Source of the DNA: Pseudomonadota bacterium
GTDB lineage: Bacteria > Pseudomonadota > Gammaproteobacteria > Burkholderiales > Burkholderiaceae_B
Assembly (NCBI GenBank): GCA_023423975.1
Contig: JAFAEO010000068.1
Span: 1-64,000, forward strand
DNA: 64,000 nucleotides
Direction of reading: 5' to 3'
The notes under the pieces were generated by a model. That model saw only the letters and a list, made by a program, of their open reading frames with translations. It was not told the origin of the DNA and made no database searches. Positions 18,015 to 27,052 of this stretch are shown here, piece by piece (the first letter of the stretch is position 1; every line of letters starts with the position of its first letter). Made by a program: the position numbers and the translations under genes.

Positions 18015-18577
18015 CAGGCAGCCCCCTGTTCCTGCAGGTCCATATGTCCGCTTTCCAGATCAATGTCGGTACGGAACAAAAATTCCCGCGGATAGGGATT
18101 GCACCAAAGCTTGCCGCGGATCTCCAGGCTAAGCACATTGTGATGCTCCAACGAGGTCACTTCGCTGACACAGGCCACTTCCAGCGAGTCGGCCAGAATA
18201 CGCGGTTCGAAATGAATAATGGCCGTCTTGATCGACTGCTCCATATCGACCCAGTCAATCTCGGACATGCGTCTGCCGGCCAGCGCTTCAACGCCGAAAT
18301 TGACAGTTGAATTGCGCACCTGGGGGAAGGCTTCCAGATCATCCACGGTTTCAATATTGACCGTGTTCAGCACCCAGCGCAGGTCCCGCAGCACGGCATG
18401 GCGCAGCGTATCGTAAGTGATCATGACGCTGTCGCGGCTTTCCTTTTTCTTCAGCGGTTCGTTATCCGTGAGCCGATCCAGCAACGCCGGCTGCAGACGA
18501 TCCTTGGCTGCGCGACGCTCGCGCATGCCGAATGCCGTCCGTTTACCTGAAATGTCTTCCATATCCATATACGACAC
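18014..18577 (-). CDS. tssE: T6SS baseplate subunit TssE (gp25-like)
   Basis: Up to 187 residues; the start is GTG at 18575-18577 or, with slightly better context, ATG at 18566-18568. The gp25-like lysozyme-fold domain covers about residues 50-170, with LRHAVLRDLRWVLNT and the conserved EPRI motif (FEPRILADSLEV). TssE is the baseplate hub-wedge link that starts sheath assembly. Coupled to tssF. Confidence 0.93.
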   Translation of the reverse strand: MSYMDMEDISGKRTAFGMRERRAAKDRLQPALLDRLTDNEPLKKKESRDSVMITYDTLRHAVLRDLRWVLNTVNIETVDDLEAFPQVRNSTVNFGVEALAGRRMSEIDWVDMEQSIKTAIIHFEPRILADSLEVACVSEVTSLEHHNVLSLEIRGKLWCNPYPREFLFRTDIDLESGHMDLQEQGAA

Positions 18578-18631
18578 ACCTGTAACTATCTTGCTTTTGT
18601 TTTATCCCTGCTTCCGATACAGGCATGCAGA

Positions 18632-19459
18632 TCAGTTCAACTGCCCATGATGGAAGGTGACGCTGCGCATGTCCAACAAAGCATACTCGCCCGCATCGGT
18701 CATCCACATTTTCTGTCCAGTTCCGAAATAAATGTCCTGGCCAACCTGCTGCCAGTCTGTACGACGCGACAGGTTGCTGGCATCGTCCAGATCGGCATAA
18801 TTTTTATCGACCGGCGCCGGGTAACGCGCCGGGATCAGGCCGATCTGCGACCGGCCGCTCACAAGCGTGATTTCGGCCTGGACCCAGATCAGATCGGTCA
18901 GGCCTTCCGGCGGAATCAGACGCAACGACTGGATCATGTCCATGGGGACCCAGCCATAACGACCGTTGGCAATCACCTCGCATACCGGACCAAGGCGGCT
19001 GTCGCCGTCACACAGCCATTCAAAGGGCTGCCCCTGCTCCTGGCCATTGACCACGACCGTGCCCGAGACAGCCGGCGCCGCTTCCAGCGCCTGTTCGCGC
19101 AAGGCATGCGCCGTCTCTGCGTCACTGCGCAAGGCCTCAAGCAGCATGGCCATCCACTCGGGTGGTTGCTCGAAAACCGCCGGCGTTTTCTCGCCGCGAA
19201 AGACGGCTTCGCGCTCCTGCTCTGCCGTGATGGCACCCGTATAGAGCACGGCAACGGGCTGGGCCTGGGCATTCATTTCAGAGCTCAGCTTCAGTTGTTC
19301 GAAGGCCTTGTCCCACAAACCCTTGACGGCCAGCAACTGGAACAGCCGGGCACGCAGATCGGCGTCGGCCGGTTTTTTTCTTATTTGAGCCTTCACCTGA
19401 TCGAGCTGTTCATCAACGCTCTTGCCGTCCAGTGCCTTTATGATGCCTGTCATATCCAT
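18632..19459 (-). CDS. tagJ: T6SS accessory protein TagJ/ImpE
   Basis: 275 residues with the ImpE layout: an N-terminal helical region (about 1-110; KPADADLRARLFQLLAVKG is the diagnostic segment) and a C-terminal beta domain. TagJ binds the sheath protein TssB and is thought to tune ClpV-driven sheath recycling. It lies between hcp and tssE; a terminator-like hairpin separates it from hcp, and 54 bases separate it from tssE. Start ATG at 19457-19459, or two codons later. Confidence 0.92.
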   Translation of the reverse strand: MDMTGIIKALDGKSVDEQLDQVKAQIRKKPADADLRARLFQLLAVKGLWDKAFEQLKLSSEMNAQAQPVAVLYTGAITAEQEREAVFRGEKTPAVFEQPPEWMAMLLEALRSDAETAHALREQALEAAPAVSGTVVVNGQEQGQPFEWLCDGDSRLGPVCEVIANGRYGWVPMDMIQSLRLIPPEGLTDLIWVQAEITLVSGRSQIGLIPARYPAPVDKNYADLDDASNLSRRTDWQQVGQDIYFGTGQKMWMTDAGEYALLDMRSVTFHHGQLN

Positions 19460-19467
19460 TCCGTATT

Positions 19468-19517
19468 AAAAAATGCAATGAGCTAACAGATACCCAACGG
19501 GGCATACCTGTTAGCTC
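19468..19517 (-). terminator. Hairpin with T-tract after hcp (partial terminator)
   Basis: Perfect ten-base arms GAGCTAACAG / CTGTTAGCTC at 19480-19489 and 19508-19517. On the minus strand the stem is followed after about six bases by TTTTTT (19468-19473). It lies between hcp and tagJ, inside what is otherwise one operon, so it probably lets most transcripts end after hcp and only some continue to tagJ-tssE-tssF, or it protects the hcp mRNA 3' end. Confidence 0.65.
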
Positions 19518-19566
19518 CTGTGGAGCCTGAAAAAAGCTCCCTTGCTGTCAACGCAACAAAAGCGGA

Positions 19567-20052
19567 TTAACCGACGATTTTGTTTTGTTTGACGTCATAG
19601 GCAACAACAGATTCAGCACCTTTGCCGCCCTGCTCTGTTTGCTCCCAGTACTGCTGTTTGACTTTGGCAGCCTGGAACGCATAGCTAACCATCATGGCAT
19701 CACCGTCGTGTGCGCCTGTGTATTGAACAGAAGTCACCAGAACGTCTTCCAGCGTAATTTTGGAGTATTCCACTTGTGTACCACCGGCCTTGCATACAGA
19801 TACTTCGACCTTGCTCAGGTGTTTACCGGTAGAGCAGTGTTTCATCACTGCAGGTGCAGCACGGTCCACACGGGCAACAACATTCAGGTCGTTAAAGCTG
19901 GCCTTGCCAGTACCACCGCCACCACCGGTAGCCATGGAACCGGGCTGTGTTGCACCCCATGCGAAAGACTGGATGTCGCTCCAGTCCTTGTGGTTTGAAT
20001 CCTTGGATTCACCATTTGCACCTTCAATTTTCATAAACATATCAACAGCCAC
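19567..20052 (-). CDS. hcp: T6SS tube protein Hcp
   Basis: 161 residues from GTG at 20050-20052, eight bases after GGAG; the next ATG is four codons in. Family markers are the opening DMFMKIEG, the SxxSFxWG block (IQSFAWGATQPG) and C-terminal QYWEQTEQGG. A glycine run (GGGGG at about 43-47) extends the usual loop. Hcp hexamers stack into the inner tube fired by the sheath. Hairpins on both sides of the gene set it apart from tssC and tagJ, consistent with higher dosage. Confidence 0.95.
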   Translation of the reverse strand: MAVDMFMKIEGANGESKDSNHKDWSDIQSFAWGATQPGSMATGGGGGTGKASFNDLNVVARVDRAAPAVMKHCSTGKHLSKVEVSVCKAGGTQVEYSKITLEDVLVTSVQYTGAHDGDAMMVSYAFQAAKVKQQYWEQTEQGGKGAESVVAYDVKQNKIVG

Positions 20053-20090
20053 AATTTTCTCCTAGTGAGCTAATTAATTTGATTTGCGAT

Positions 20091-20194
20091 CAGGCCACTT
20101 TGGCCTGTCATTGCTTCACGTACTACTTACAACTGTAGATATCCGCGATTGCCGGATATCCGGTTTTGTCCGGCCCATCGCTTCGATGCGCCGG
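20091..20194 (-). promoter_or_regulatory. Three hairpins in the tssC-hcp gap
   Basis: The 187-base gap between tssC and hcp contains three stem-loops: 20091-20107 (CAGGCCA / TGGCCTG, three-base loop), 20138-20160 (GATATCCG / CGGATATC, seven-base loop) and 20170-20194 (ten paired bases with one mismatch, CTT loop). None has a T-tract on the minus strand. They may stabilise the hcp leader, mark an RNA processing site, or attenuate readthrough from tssC. Confidence 0.5.
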
Positions 20195-20239
20195 TCAATC
20201 GTCACTGCCCTGCGCTAAGGACAGTATGTTCGGGAATAA

Positions 20240-21736
20240 TCAACTATCGTTCTGTTTGAGCGACGGCAGTTTGGAAACCAGACGCAGCGACACTGTCAGG
20301 CCTTCGAGTTGATAATGCGGGCGCAGGAAGAATTTGGCAGCGTAATAGCCCGGGTTGTCTTCGATCTCGGTAACCTGGACTTCGGCGGCGGCCAATGGCT
20401 TGCGCGCCTTTGTTTCCTGCGATGAGTTGGCCGGATCACCATCAACATAATTCATGATCCAGTCATTGAGCCAGCGTTCCATATCGTCACGCTCGCGGAA
20501 AGAACCGATTTTGTCTCGCACAATACACTTGAGATAATGCGCAAAGCGGCAGCATGCGAACAGATACGGCAGGCGGGCCGACAAGCGGGCGTTGGCGGTC
20601 GCATCCGGATCGTTATACTCATGCGGCTTTTGCAGCGACTGCGCACCGATGAAGGCGGCAAAGTCGGAGTTCTTGCGATGCACCAGCGGCATAAAGCCGT
20701 TTTTGGCCAGCTCGGCCTCACGACGATCGCTAATGGCGATTTCCGTCGGGCATTTCATATCGACACCGCCATCGTCGGTGGGGAAGGTATGGCAAGGCAG
20801 GTCTTCGACCGCGCCGCCAGACTCCACTCCGCGAATAGAAGTGCACCAGCCGTATTCCTTGAAGGAGCGGTTGATGTTGGACGCCATGGCGTAGGCCGAG
20901 TTGGCCCAGGTATAACGCTCATGCGTTGCGCCGTCGGTATCCTCTTCAAAGTCGAACTCGTCCACCGGATTGGTGCGCGAGCCGTAAGGCAGACGCGCCA
21001 GGAAGCGTGGCATCGCCAGGCCGATATAACGGGAATCTTCTGACTCGCGCAAACTGCGCCAGGCGGCGTATTCAGAATTGGTAAAGATTTTTGTCAGGTC
21101 GCGTGGGTTGGCCAGCTCCTGCCAGGAATCCATCTGCATGACTTCAGGCGACGCCCCTGAAATGAACGGGCAGTGGGCAGCCGAAGAGATGCGCGCCATT
21201 TCACCCAGCAGTTCAACATCTGGCGGGCTGTGATCAAAATGATAGTCCCCCACGATGCAGCCGATGGGTTCTCCACCAAACTGGCCGTATTCTTCTTCGT
21301 AAACACGCTTGAAAATCGGGCTCTGATCCCAGCCAACGCCCTTATAGCGCTTGAGGGTGCGCCCCAGTTCCTTCTTGGTGATGCACATGACGCGGATCTT
21401 CAACAGCTCGTCCGTTTCGGAATTGTTGACCAGATAGTGCAGGCCGCGCCAGGCGCCCTCAAGCTTCTGGAACTCGTCATGATGCATGATCAGGTTGATC
21501 TGCTCGGACAGCTTGTGATCAATCTCCGCAATGATCGCCTGGATGGTCGAATAGGCATCGGAAGACATGGTGACCGTATTGGCCAGCGCCTGCTCGGCCA
21601 GCGTGCGCACCGCGTTTTCTACCGCTTCGCGCGCCTGGTCAGTCTTAGGCTTGAATTCTTTTTTCAGTAATGAAGCGAGACCATCGGACTGCAGTCCTTC
21701 CAACTGTACCGCTTCTTTCTGTACGCTCGTGCTCAT
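20240..21736 (-). CDS. tssC: T6SS sheath large subunit TssC
   Basis: 498 residues, normal TssC (VipB/ImpD) length. The markers include LEGAWRGLHYLV near residue 92, the GDYHFDHSPPD…LLGEMARISSAAHCPFI block, and the C-terminal ADNPGYY-like EDNPGYYAAKFFLRPHYQLEGL. TssC with TssB forms the contractile sheath around the Hcp tube. ATG at 21734-21736 follows AGGAAGAG, 13 bases after the tssB stop. Confidence 0.96.
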   Translation of the reverse strand: MSTSVQKEAVQLEGLQSDGLASLLKKEFKPKTDQAREAVENAVRTLAEQALANTVTMSSDAYSTIQAIIAEIDHKLSEQINLIMHHDEFQKLEGAWRGLHYLVNNSETDELLKIRVMCITKKELGRTLKRYKGVGWDQSPIFKRVYEEEYGQFGGEPIGCIVGDYHFDHSPPDVELLGEMARISSAAHCPFISGASPEVMQMDSWQELANPRDLTKIFTNSEYAAWRSLRESEDSRYIGLAMPRFLARLPYGSRTNPVDEFDFEEDTDGATHERYTWANSAYAMASNINRSFKEYGWCTSIRGVESGGAVEDLPCHTFPTDDGGVDMKCPTEIAISDRREAELAKNGFMPLVHRKNSDFAAFIGAQSLQKPHEYNDPDATANARLSARLPYLFACCRFAHYLKCIVRDKIGSFRERDDMERWLNDWIMNYVDGDPANSSQETKARKPLAAAEVQVTEIEDNPGYYAAKFFLRPHYQLEGLTVSLRLVSKLPSLKQNDS

Positions 21737-21749
21737 TTAACTCTTCCTG

Positions 21750-22316
21750 TTACTTGCTGGTGTCGTCTGCGTCGGATTCAGGCTTGTCTGCTTCAGGGGC
21801 AGAGGTATCCTTGTTCGGCGCAGCAGCCAGCGTTTTCATCAAGGCAGGGTTCTTCAGTACCTTGTTGATGAGTTCCTCGGCGCCGGTCTTGCCGTCCATA
21901 TAGGTCAGCAAATTGGCCAGTTCGGTACGCGCCTCCAGCAGTTCATTTAGCGCATCCACCTTGCGCGCCACCTGTGCCGGCGAAAAATCGTCGATGCTGT
22001 CAAAGCTCATATCCACACTGAGCACACCATCGCCGGTCAGGGTATTGGGCACCTGAAATGCCACGCGCGGCTTGATGGCCTTCATGCGTTCATCAAAATT
22101 ATCGATGTCTACTTCAAGGAATTTGCGATCGTTGATATCGGCCTGCGGCACTTCGGATTTGCCGGCAAGATCAGCCATGACGCCCATGACAAACGGCAAC
22201 TGAATGGTTCTTTCGGCACCATAGATTTCAACGTCATATTCGATCTGCACTCGCGGAGCGCGGTTTCGTGCAATGAACTTCTGGCCGCTTCTGCGTGACG
22301 ACATTCGTGTAGCCAT
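21750..22316 (-). CDS. tssB: T6SS sheath small subunit TssB
   Basis: 188 residues from ATG at 22314-22316 (GGAGAG upstream); five extra codons upstream are unlikely to be used. Markers are RVQIEYDVEIYG near residue 27 and LPFVMGVMADLAG near 44, plus the VARKVDALNELLEAR helix. Ends in an acidic Ser/Asp-rich tail. Forms the sheath with TssC and, in systems with TagJ, carries its binding helix. Confidence 0.95.
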   Translation of the reverse strand: MATRMSSRRSGQKFIARNRAPRVQIEYDVEIYGAERTIQLPFVMGVMADLAGKSEVPQADINDRKFLEVDIDNFDERMKAIKPRVAFQVPNTLTGDGVLSVDMSFDSIDDFSPAQVARKVDALNELLEARTELANLLTYMDGKTGAEELINKVLKNPALMKTLAAAPNKDTSAPEADKPESDADDTSK

Positions 22317-22337
22317 TCTTTTACTCTCCAACTCTTG

Positions 22338-22352
22338 GCCGGTTAAACCGGC
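22338..22352. promoter_or_regulatory. Short hairpin in the tssA-tssB gap
   Basis: Perfect seven-base arms GCCGGTT / AACCGGC around one central A, in the 59-base gap between tssA and tssB. No T-tract. Could be an intercistronic processing or stability element. Confidence 0.4.
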
Positions 22353-22375
22353 GGATCATATTTATCTAAATCTGT

Positions 22376-23425
22376 TTACTCTTCGCGGGGCAGCCAGTTC
22401 TCAAACTGCTCGGCATTACCGGGGGTAAGGTTTTTCAGCATTTCATGAAAATTAAGAGGGATGGTCTGCTGAACCCGCCGGATCAGGAACGGAGCCGGAT
22501 GGCTCGGTTCATGAATTTCAAAATAACTGCTGACTTTTTCAAGCGCTATCATCGCCTCGTCGCGCGTCTTGATTTGTACTTCGCTCCATGACACCGCCCT
22601 TTCTGCCGATTGCTGCTGCGCCGTTACTGTACTGCCGGCGGCCGGTTCAACCACACGTTGCTCATTACTGTTGTCTGCACCCGTGTTATCGGGCTGTTCC
22701 GATTGCGACATTGCCGAAGCACCCAAGGCGCTTGTGATCAGCTCAAAACTTCGCTGCAACGATGACACCGATGGCGTCCATTCCGTGCCCAGCTTTTCGG
22801 TGACCAGTTCTACAATGCCCTGCAGGCTTTTTGCTGCGCTGCTCAATCCGACCATTTCCGGCGCACCGGCAATAGCGGCCTGGTTCAGCGTTTCCACCAA
22901 ACGAGCCCGGCCCCCGGGAAACAAATCGGCACGCGACCCTTCCATGATGGATTCCGCATCGCGCAGCGATAACTGGCCATGGGCGCCGGTGAGCAGGTTG
23001 GCGCTACGCACGCTTCGACCCACTCCCTGCATGTCTGCCAGCGAGTTCAGGGCGTTGATGCGTGGCAACGGATCTTCGTAATTATCTTCGACCAGTTGCG
23101 GATAAACGCCCACCCAGCATCTTTGCAGGGCATCGTGCGCCAGCCGGACCCCACAGGCGTAACCCGCGAGACCATTTTGTGACGTCCATGCGCATGCCAG
23201 CGCCTGAATTACGCGCAAATCGCAAGTTCTGTCGCAAAGCGCAAGCGCCTGCTTTTCAACCTGATTCCAATCCGGAGCCTGAGCATCAATAATCGTATCG
23301 CCGAACTGTTGCTCGGGCTTTTCTACTACTGCCTGCTGTAATGCCAAAAAGGCGGCATCGTATTCCAGATTTTCGCCACCGTTGTCTTCGCTGAACGCAG
23401 AGAACAATTCATCAAATGTTTTCAT
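22376..23425 (-). CDS. tssA: T6SS cap/baseplate protein TssA (ImpA N-domain)
   Basis: 349 residues, the short TssA class. The ImpA N-terminal domain covers about 30-150 (PDWNQVEKQALALCDRTCDLRVI, then DNYEDPLPRINALNSL). A low-complexity linker near 245-275 (Asn/Thr/Ala/Gln-rich) precedes a C-terminal helical domain. TssA coordinates tube and sheath assembly from the baseplate or distal end. It is the first gene of the cluster; the 370-base AT-rich region upstream should hold the main promoter. Confidence 0.92.
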   Translation of the reverse strand: MKTFDELFSAFSEDNGGENLEYDAAFLALQQAVVEKPEQQFGDTIIDAQAPDWNQVEKQALALCDRTCDLRVIQALACAWTSQNGLAGYACGVRLAHDALQRCWVGVYPQLVEDNYEDPLPRINALNSLADMQGVGRSVRSANLLTGAHGQLSLRDAESIMEGSRADLFPGGRARLVETLNQAAIAGAPEMVGLSSAAKSLQGIVELVTEKLGTEWTPSVSSLQRSFELITSALGASAMSQSEQPDNTGADNSNEQRVVEPAAGSTVTAQQQSAERAVSWSEVQIKTRDEAMIALEKVSSYFEIHEPSHPAPFLIRRVQQTIPLNFHEMLKNLTPGNAEQFENWLPREE

Positions 23426-23794
23426 GTACCCCGGCTATCCTAAACATGCATTGTGAAACGTGTGTGACGTTTGCTGTTCACACAGCTTGCGCATTTCGCT
23501 ACACGTTACACATTAAAATTCATATTGAGACTAGTAAAAACCCTAGCAATCCCTGTAACGCCCGCCTGAAATCTTACAAAAGTTATCTTCCATCATAAAA
23601 TTTCAGTCAGGACAAGAGAATGTGATTTAAATTTTAAAACAATTTTTTACATATATACACAAAGTATTTTTAGGTAATTTCGATTTATTTTAACGATGAT
23701 CCTGCATTTTGAACCATGTTTGCCACGCCGAGAAGCATACTTTTACAGTATTAACATAATTTAAACATGTACTCGGCCTATTGCTCCTGGCGGT
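23426..23794. other. AT-rich intergenic region, T6SS promoter region
   Basis: 369 bases between tssA and the TRAP permease gene, both on the minus strand. The 23580-23760 part is strongly AT-rich, unlike the coding DNA around it. It must carry the promoter of the type VI operon and the end of the TRAP operon. No gene, hairpin terminator or clear sigma-54 site was found. Confidence 0.5.
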
Positions 23795-25093
23795 TTAGCG
23801 CACGTTCTGTGGCAACCACAGTACCAGGTCGGGAATCCAGTAGATAATCATCACGCCGACGATCATCAGCAAAAACATGGGCAAAGATACCCGGGCAATA
23901 TAGGGCAGTTCCTTTTTGGTCATGCCCGATAAAACGAACAGGTTAAACCCTACCGGCGGCGTAATCTGGGCCATTTCAATAACGAAAATCAAGAAGATAC
24001 CGAACCACACCAGGTCAAGTCCGGCAGCCTGCACTGTCGGTAGCAGCACACCGATAGTGAGCACCACCATTGAGATCCCATCAAGAAAGCAGCCCAGCAG
24101 AATGAAGAACGCCATCAACGCCAGCACCAGACCAAACTGCGATAAACCCAGGGAAGCGATCCATTCGGCTAATGCGCGTGGCAGCCCGATGTAGCCCATT
24201 GCCAGCGTGAGAAACTGCGCACCGGCCAGAATCAGCGCGATCATGCAATACAGCCGGGTGGCCCCTAGCAGCGACTCCTTGAACGTTGCCCAGCTCATAG
24301 ACCCCTGGATACTCGATAGAACAAGCGCACCCACGACGCCGACGGCGGCCGCTTCGGTAGCTGTCGCGATGCCGGTGTAGATGGAACCGAGCACGGCCAC
24401 AATCAGCAACACCACCGGGATCAGATAGCGGGACTCGGCAATTTTTTGCCGGAATGTCATTTTGTTCTGCTCGGGAGGAATGGCTCCAGGATGAAGCAGT
24501 GACCACACAATGATATATCCCATGAACAAACCCGCCAGCAGCATGCCAGGCACAACACCTGCAATAAACAGCCGGGAGATGGACACGTTGGCGGCAACGC
24601 CATACACGATCATGATAATGGAGGGCGGAATGAGCAGGCCGAGCGTACCGGCGCCTGCCAACGTACCCAGAACCTGATCGTCGGGATAGCCACGACGCTT
24701 GAGCTCGGGAATTGTCATTTTGCCGATAGTGGCGCAGGTGGCCGCCGACGAACCTGAGACGGCGGCAAAAATAGCGCAGCCGATAATATTGGTATGCAGC
24801 AATTTGCCCGGCAGCCGGTTCAGCCAGGGGGCCAGGCCTCGAAACAGATCGGTAGAAAGCCGGGAGCGAAACAGAATTTCACCCATCCAGAGAAACAGCG
24901 GCAGCGCCGTGAGCGTCCAGCTTGAAGAGGCCCCCCAGATAGTAAGCGACATGGCATCGCCCGCCGGCCTTGATGAAAACAGCGCCATGGTCAGCCAGGC
25001 ACAGCCCGACAGGGTCAGACCAACCCACACTCCGGCGCCCAGGAAGCCGAAAATGGCAACCAGCAGGACAATAATGATAAGTGACTCATTCAT
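23795..25093 (-). CDS. TRAP transporter large permease (DctM)
   Basis: 432 residues with 12 or so hydrophobic segments; the DctM hallmark is the GSSAATCATIGKM segment near residue 114 and PPSIIMIVYG near 155. It carries the sodium-coupled transport path for an organic acid delivered by the periplasmic receptor. Last gene of the operon, 85 bases after the small permease gene. Substrate unknown; the divergent 5-oxoprolinase/hydantoinase hints at pyroglutamate, a hydantoin or a related acid. Confidence 0.92.
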   Translation of the reverse strand: MNESLIIIVLLVAIFGFLGAGVWVGLTLSGCAWLTMALFSSRPAGDAMSLTIWGASSSWTLTALPLFLWMGEILFRSRLSTDLFRGLAPWLNRLPGKLLHTNIIGCAIFAAVSGSSAATCATIGKMTIPELKRRGYPDDQVLGTLAGAGTLGLLIPPSIIMIVYGVAANVSISRLFIAGVVPGMLLAGLFMGYIIVWSLLHPGAIPPEQNKMTFRQKIAESRYLIPVVLLIVAVLGSIYTGIATATEAAAVGVVGALVLSSIQGSMSWATFKESLLGATRLYCMIALILAGAQFLTLAMGYIGLPRALAEWIASLGLSQFGLVLALMAFFILLGCFLDGISMVVLTIGVLLPTVQAAGLDLVWFGIFLIFVIEMAQITPPVGFNLFVLSGMTKKELPYIARVSLPMFLLMIVGVMIIYWIPDLVLWLPQNVR

Positions 25094-25178
25094 AATGCTT
25101 TCCGCGCAGTAGGCGCATGATTGGCCGGCGATGCCGTCCGGCCTGGATTACCCAGAGAAAAGGTGTCCTGACCCGCGA

Positions 25179-25688
25179 TCAGGTCTGCATGGAAACCGGT
25201 TCTTCCTCTGTACGCGAGTAGCCTTTTTTGAGCGAACAGATAAACTCATCCACAATCGCAATACAAAATAGCAGGCAGCCGGCAGCCATGCCCAACTGAG
25301 GAATCCACAAGGGCGTTGCATCTTCTCCGGTGGACAGATCGTGATAACTGTAGGAATCCATGACCAGCTTGATGCTGAACCAGGCCAGCGCTCCCGACAG
25401 CACGATCGCCACCACAAGAGTGAAAAGATTCAGATAGTGGCGCGCGCGTGGCTTGAGCGCAGCCAGAATCAGCGTGACACGAATATGCTCGTTGTGGCGA
25501 AAGGTACTGGCCAGCGCCAGGAAACCCGCTGCAGCCATGGAGTAACCGGCATAGGCATCGAGCCCCGGAAAATTGGTGCCCATTTGCCGGATGATAATAG
25601 ACCAGAGCACAAATACCAGAATGCCGATCATGAACAGCCCGGCAAGCCAGGCTGCGCCTTCATAGATACAGTTGAGCAAACGTCTCAT
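25179..25688 (-). CDS. TRAP transporter small permease (DctQ)
   Basis: 169 residues with four hydrophobic segments and the DctQ pattern in helix 2-3 (AGYSMAAAGFLALASTFRHNEHIRV). It is the membrane partner of DctM. Its ATG overlaps the receptor gene stop (ATGA at 25685-25688). Confidence 0.88.
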   Translation of the reverse strand: MRRLLNCIYEGAAWLAGLFMIGILVFVLWSIIIRQMGTNFPGLDAYAGYSMAAAGFLALASTFRHNEHIRVTLILAALKPRARHYLNLFTLVVAIVLSGALAWFSIKLVMDSYSYHDLSTGEDATPLWIPQLGMAAGCLLFCIAIVDEFICSLKKGYSRTEEEPVSMQT

Positions 25689-26659
25689 TTTGATTTGTAG
25701 TCGTTCAGCAGTTTCTCACCATCGGCGCCGGCTTTCTTGGTCCAGTCGGCAATCATGCCCTCGCCGATCTTGGTCAGGCCGGCAATCAGCTCACTGGAGG
25801 GTTTGACGATTTCAACGCCATTCTTGACCAGCTGCTCGTTGTACCATTTGGTTTTTTCCTGCGACAATGCCCAGCCGGTTTTTTCAGCTTCGGCTGCGGC
25901 ATCCAGCAATGCCTTGCGCTCTTTGTCATCCAGTGCATCGAAGGCTCTTTTATTGACGATCAACGCATTCTTGGGTAACCAGGCCTGCGTGTCGTAGAGC
26001 TTTTTCAGATACTCATACGTTTTGGTGTCGTAACCGGTAGAGCCCGATGACATATACGAATCGACCACGCCTGTGGCCAATGCCTGAGACAGTTCTGCCT
26101 GCTGGATGGTCACCGGATGCGCCCCCACTTCCTGTGCAATTTTGGAAGTGACCGGGCTGTACGCACGCCATTTCAGGCCTTTCATATCGTCAATCGAATT
26201 GAGCGTCTTATTGGTGTAGATCCCCTGAGGCGGCCACGCCACGGAATACAACAGCTTCATTCCCTGGGATTCGAGTTTTTTCTCCAGATAGGGTTTCTGG
26301 GCCTGATACAGTTTCCAGGCCTGTTCATAGCCGGTGGCCAAAAACGGCAGACCATCCAGTTCATAAATCGGATCTTCGTTGGCGAAGTTGCTAAGCAGGA
26401 TTTCACCGGCCTGAGCCTGGTTGCCCTGCACTGCCCGCTTGATTTCCGGCGCCTTGAACAACGATGCGTTGGAGTGAACATTAATTTTGAATTCGCCGCC
26501 CGTGGCATCGGATACAGCCTTGACAAATTTCATGGCAATTTCAGTATGGAAATTGGAATCCGGGTAAGCCGTGGGCAAATCCCATTTCGTGGCGGCGGAA
26601 GCATTCACACTGAACAGAGCGCCAGCAAGCGCGGTCAGAACCAGAGCATTATTTTTCAT
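25685..26659 (-). CDS. TRAP transporter periplasmic receptor (DctP)
   Basis: 324 residues with a signal peptide (cleavage near ASA-AT, about residue 22) and a mature DctP fold: TAYPDSNFHTEIAMKF…, the RAVQGNQAQAGEILLSNF segment and GLKWRAYSP, where the Arg normally grips the ligand carboxylate. First gene of the TRAP operon, transcribed divergently from the 5-oxoprolinase/hydantoinase gene. The ligand is a carboxylate; identity not visible. Confidence 0.9.
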   Translation of the reverse strand: MKNNALVLTALAGALFSVNASAATKWDLPTAYPDSNFHTEIAMKFVKAVSDATGGEFKINVHSNASLFKAPEIKRAVQGNQAQAGEILLSNFANEDPIYELDGLPFLATGYEQAWKLYQAQKPYLEKKLESQGMKLLYSVAWPPQGIYTNKTLNSIDDMKGLKWRAYSPVTSKIAQEVGAHPVTIQQAELSQALATGVVDSYMSSGSTGYDTKTYEYLKKLYDTQAWLPKNALIVNKRAFDALDDKERKALLDAAAEAEKTGWALSQEKTKWYNEQLVKNGVEIVKPSSELIAGLTKIGEGMIADWTKKAGADGEKLLNDYKSK

Positions 26660-27052
26660 GGATGGTATCCTTCAATGTCAGGGTTACGCGGTCCCAGACA
26701 TGCCGAATTATCGGCAGGGTCTGACGGACTGGTAGTTATGGTTATATCAGCCTCATGGCTGTCATATTTCAGAGAATATAAGATTTTTGCCGCAAGGGCA
26801 CGAGAAGATTTTCAGGCAAAGGGAAAACACTGATAGGGTCTGCACCGAAATCGGGCAGTGCCTGAGCGCACATACCGGAGGCCAGTGTCGGCATGTCCAA
26901 GGACGCCATACATGTGTTTATGCTGACCGAACGATACGGTCGAAAACACTGGCATGATTTGTGCTGATACACTTGCATGATGCCCGTCAGCAAGATGACG
27001 AGTGCAATTTTCAGAATCAATATTTTTTTCAGAGACAGGCAGGACACAAAAC
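26660..27052. other. Divergent promoter region, no gene seen
   Basis: 393 bases between dctP and the oxoprolinase/hydantoinase gene, which run apart. Both promoters should lie here. Overlapping ORFs on both strands lack ribosome sites and family resemblance. No strong palindrome was noticed, and no regulator gene is adjacent. Confidence 0.5.

Noticed and set aside
23520..23560. Sigma-54-like promoter upstream of tssA on the minus strand (TTGCT preceded by GTTAC)
   Set aside because: The -24 element lacks the invariant GG at the right distance and matches only three of six positions.
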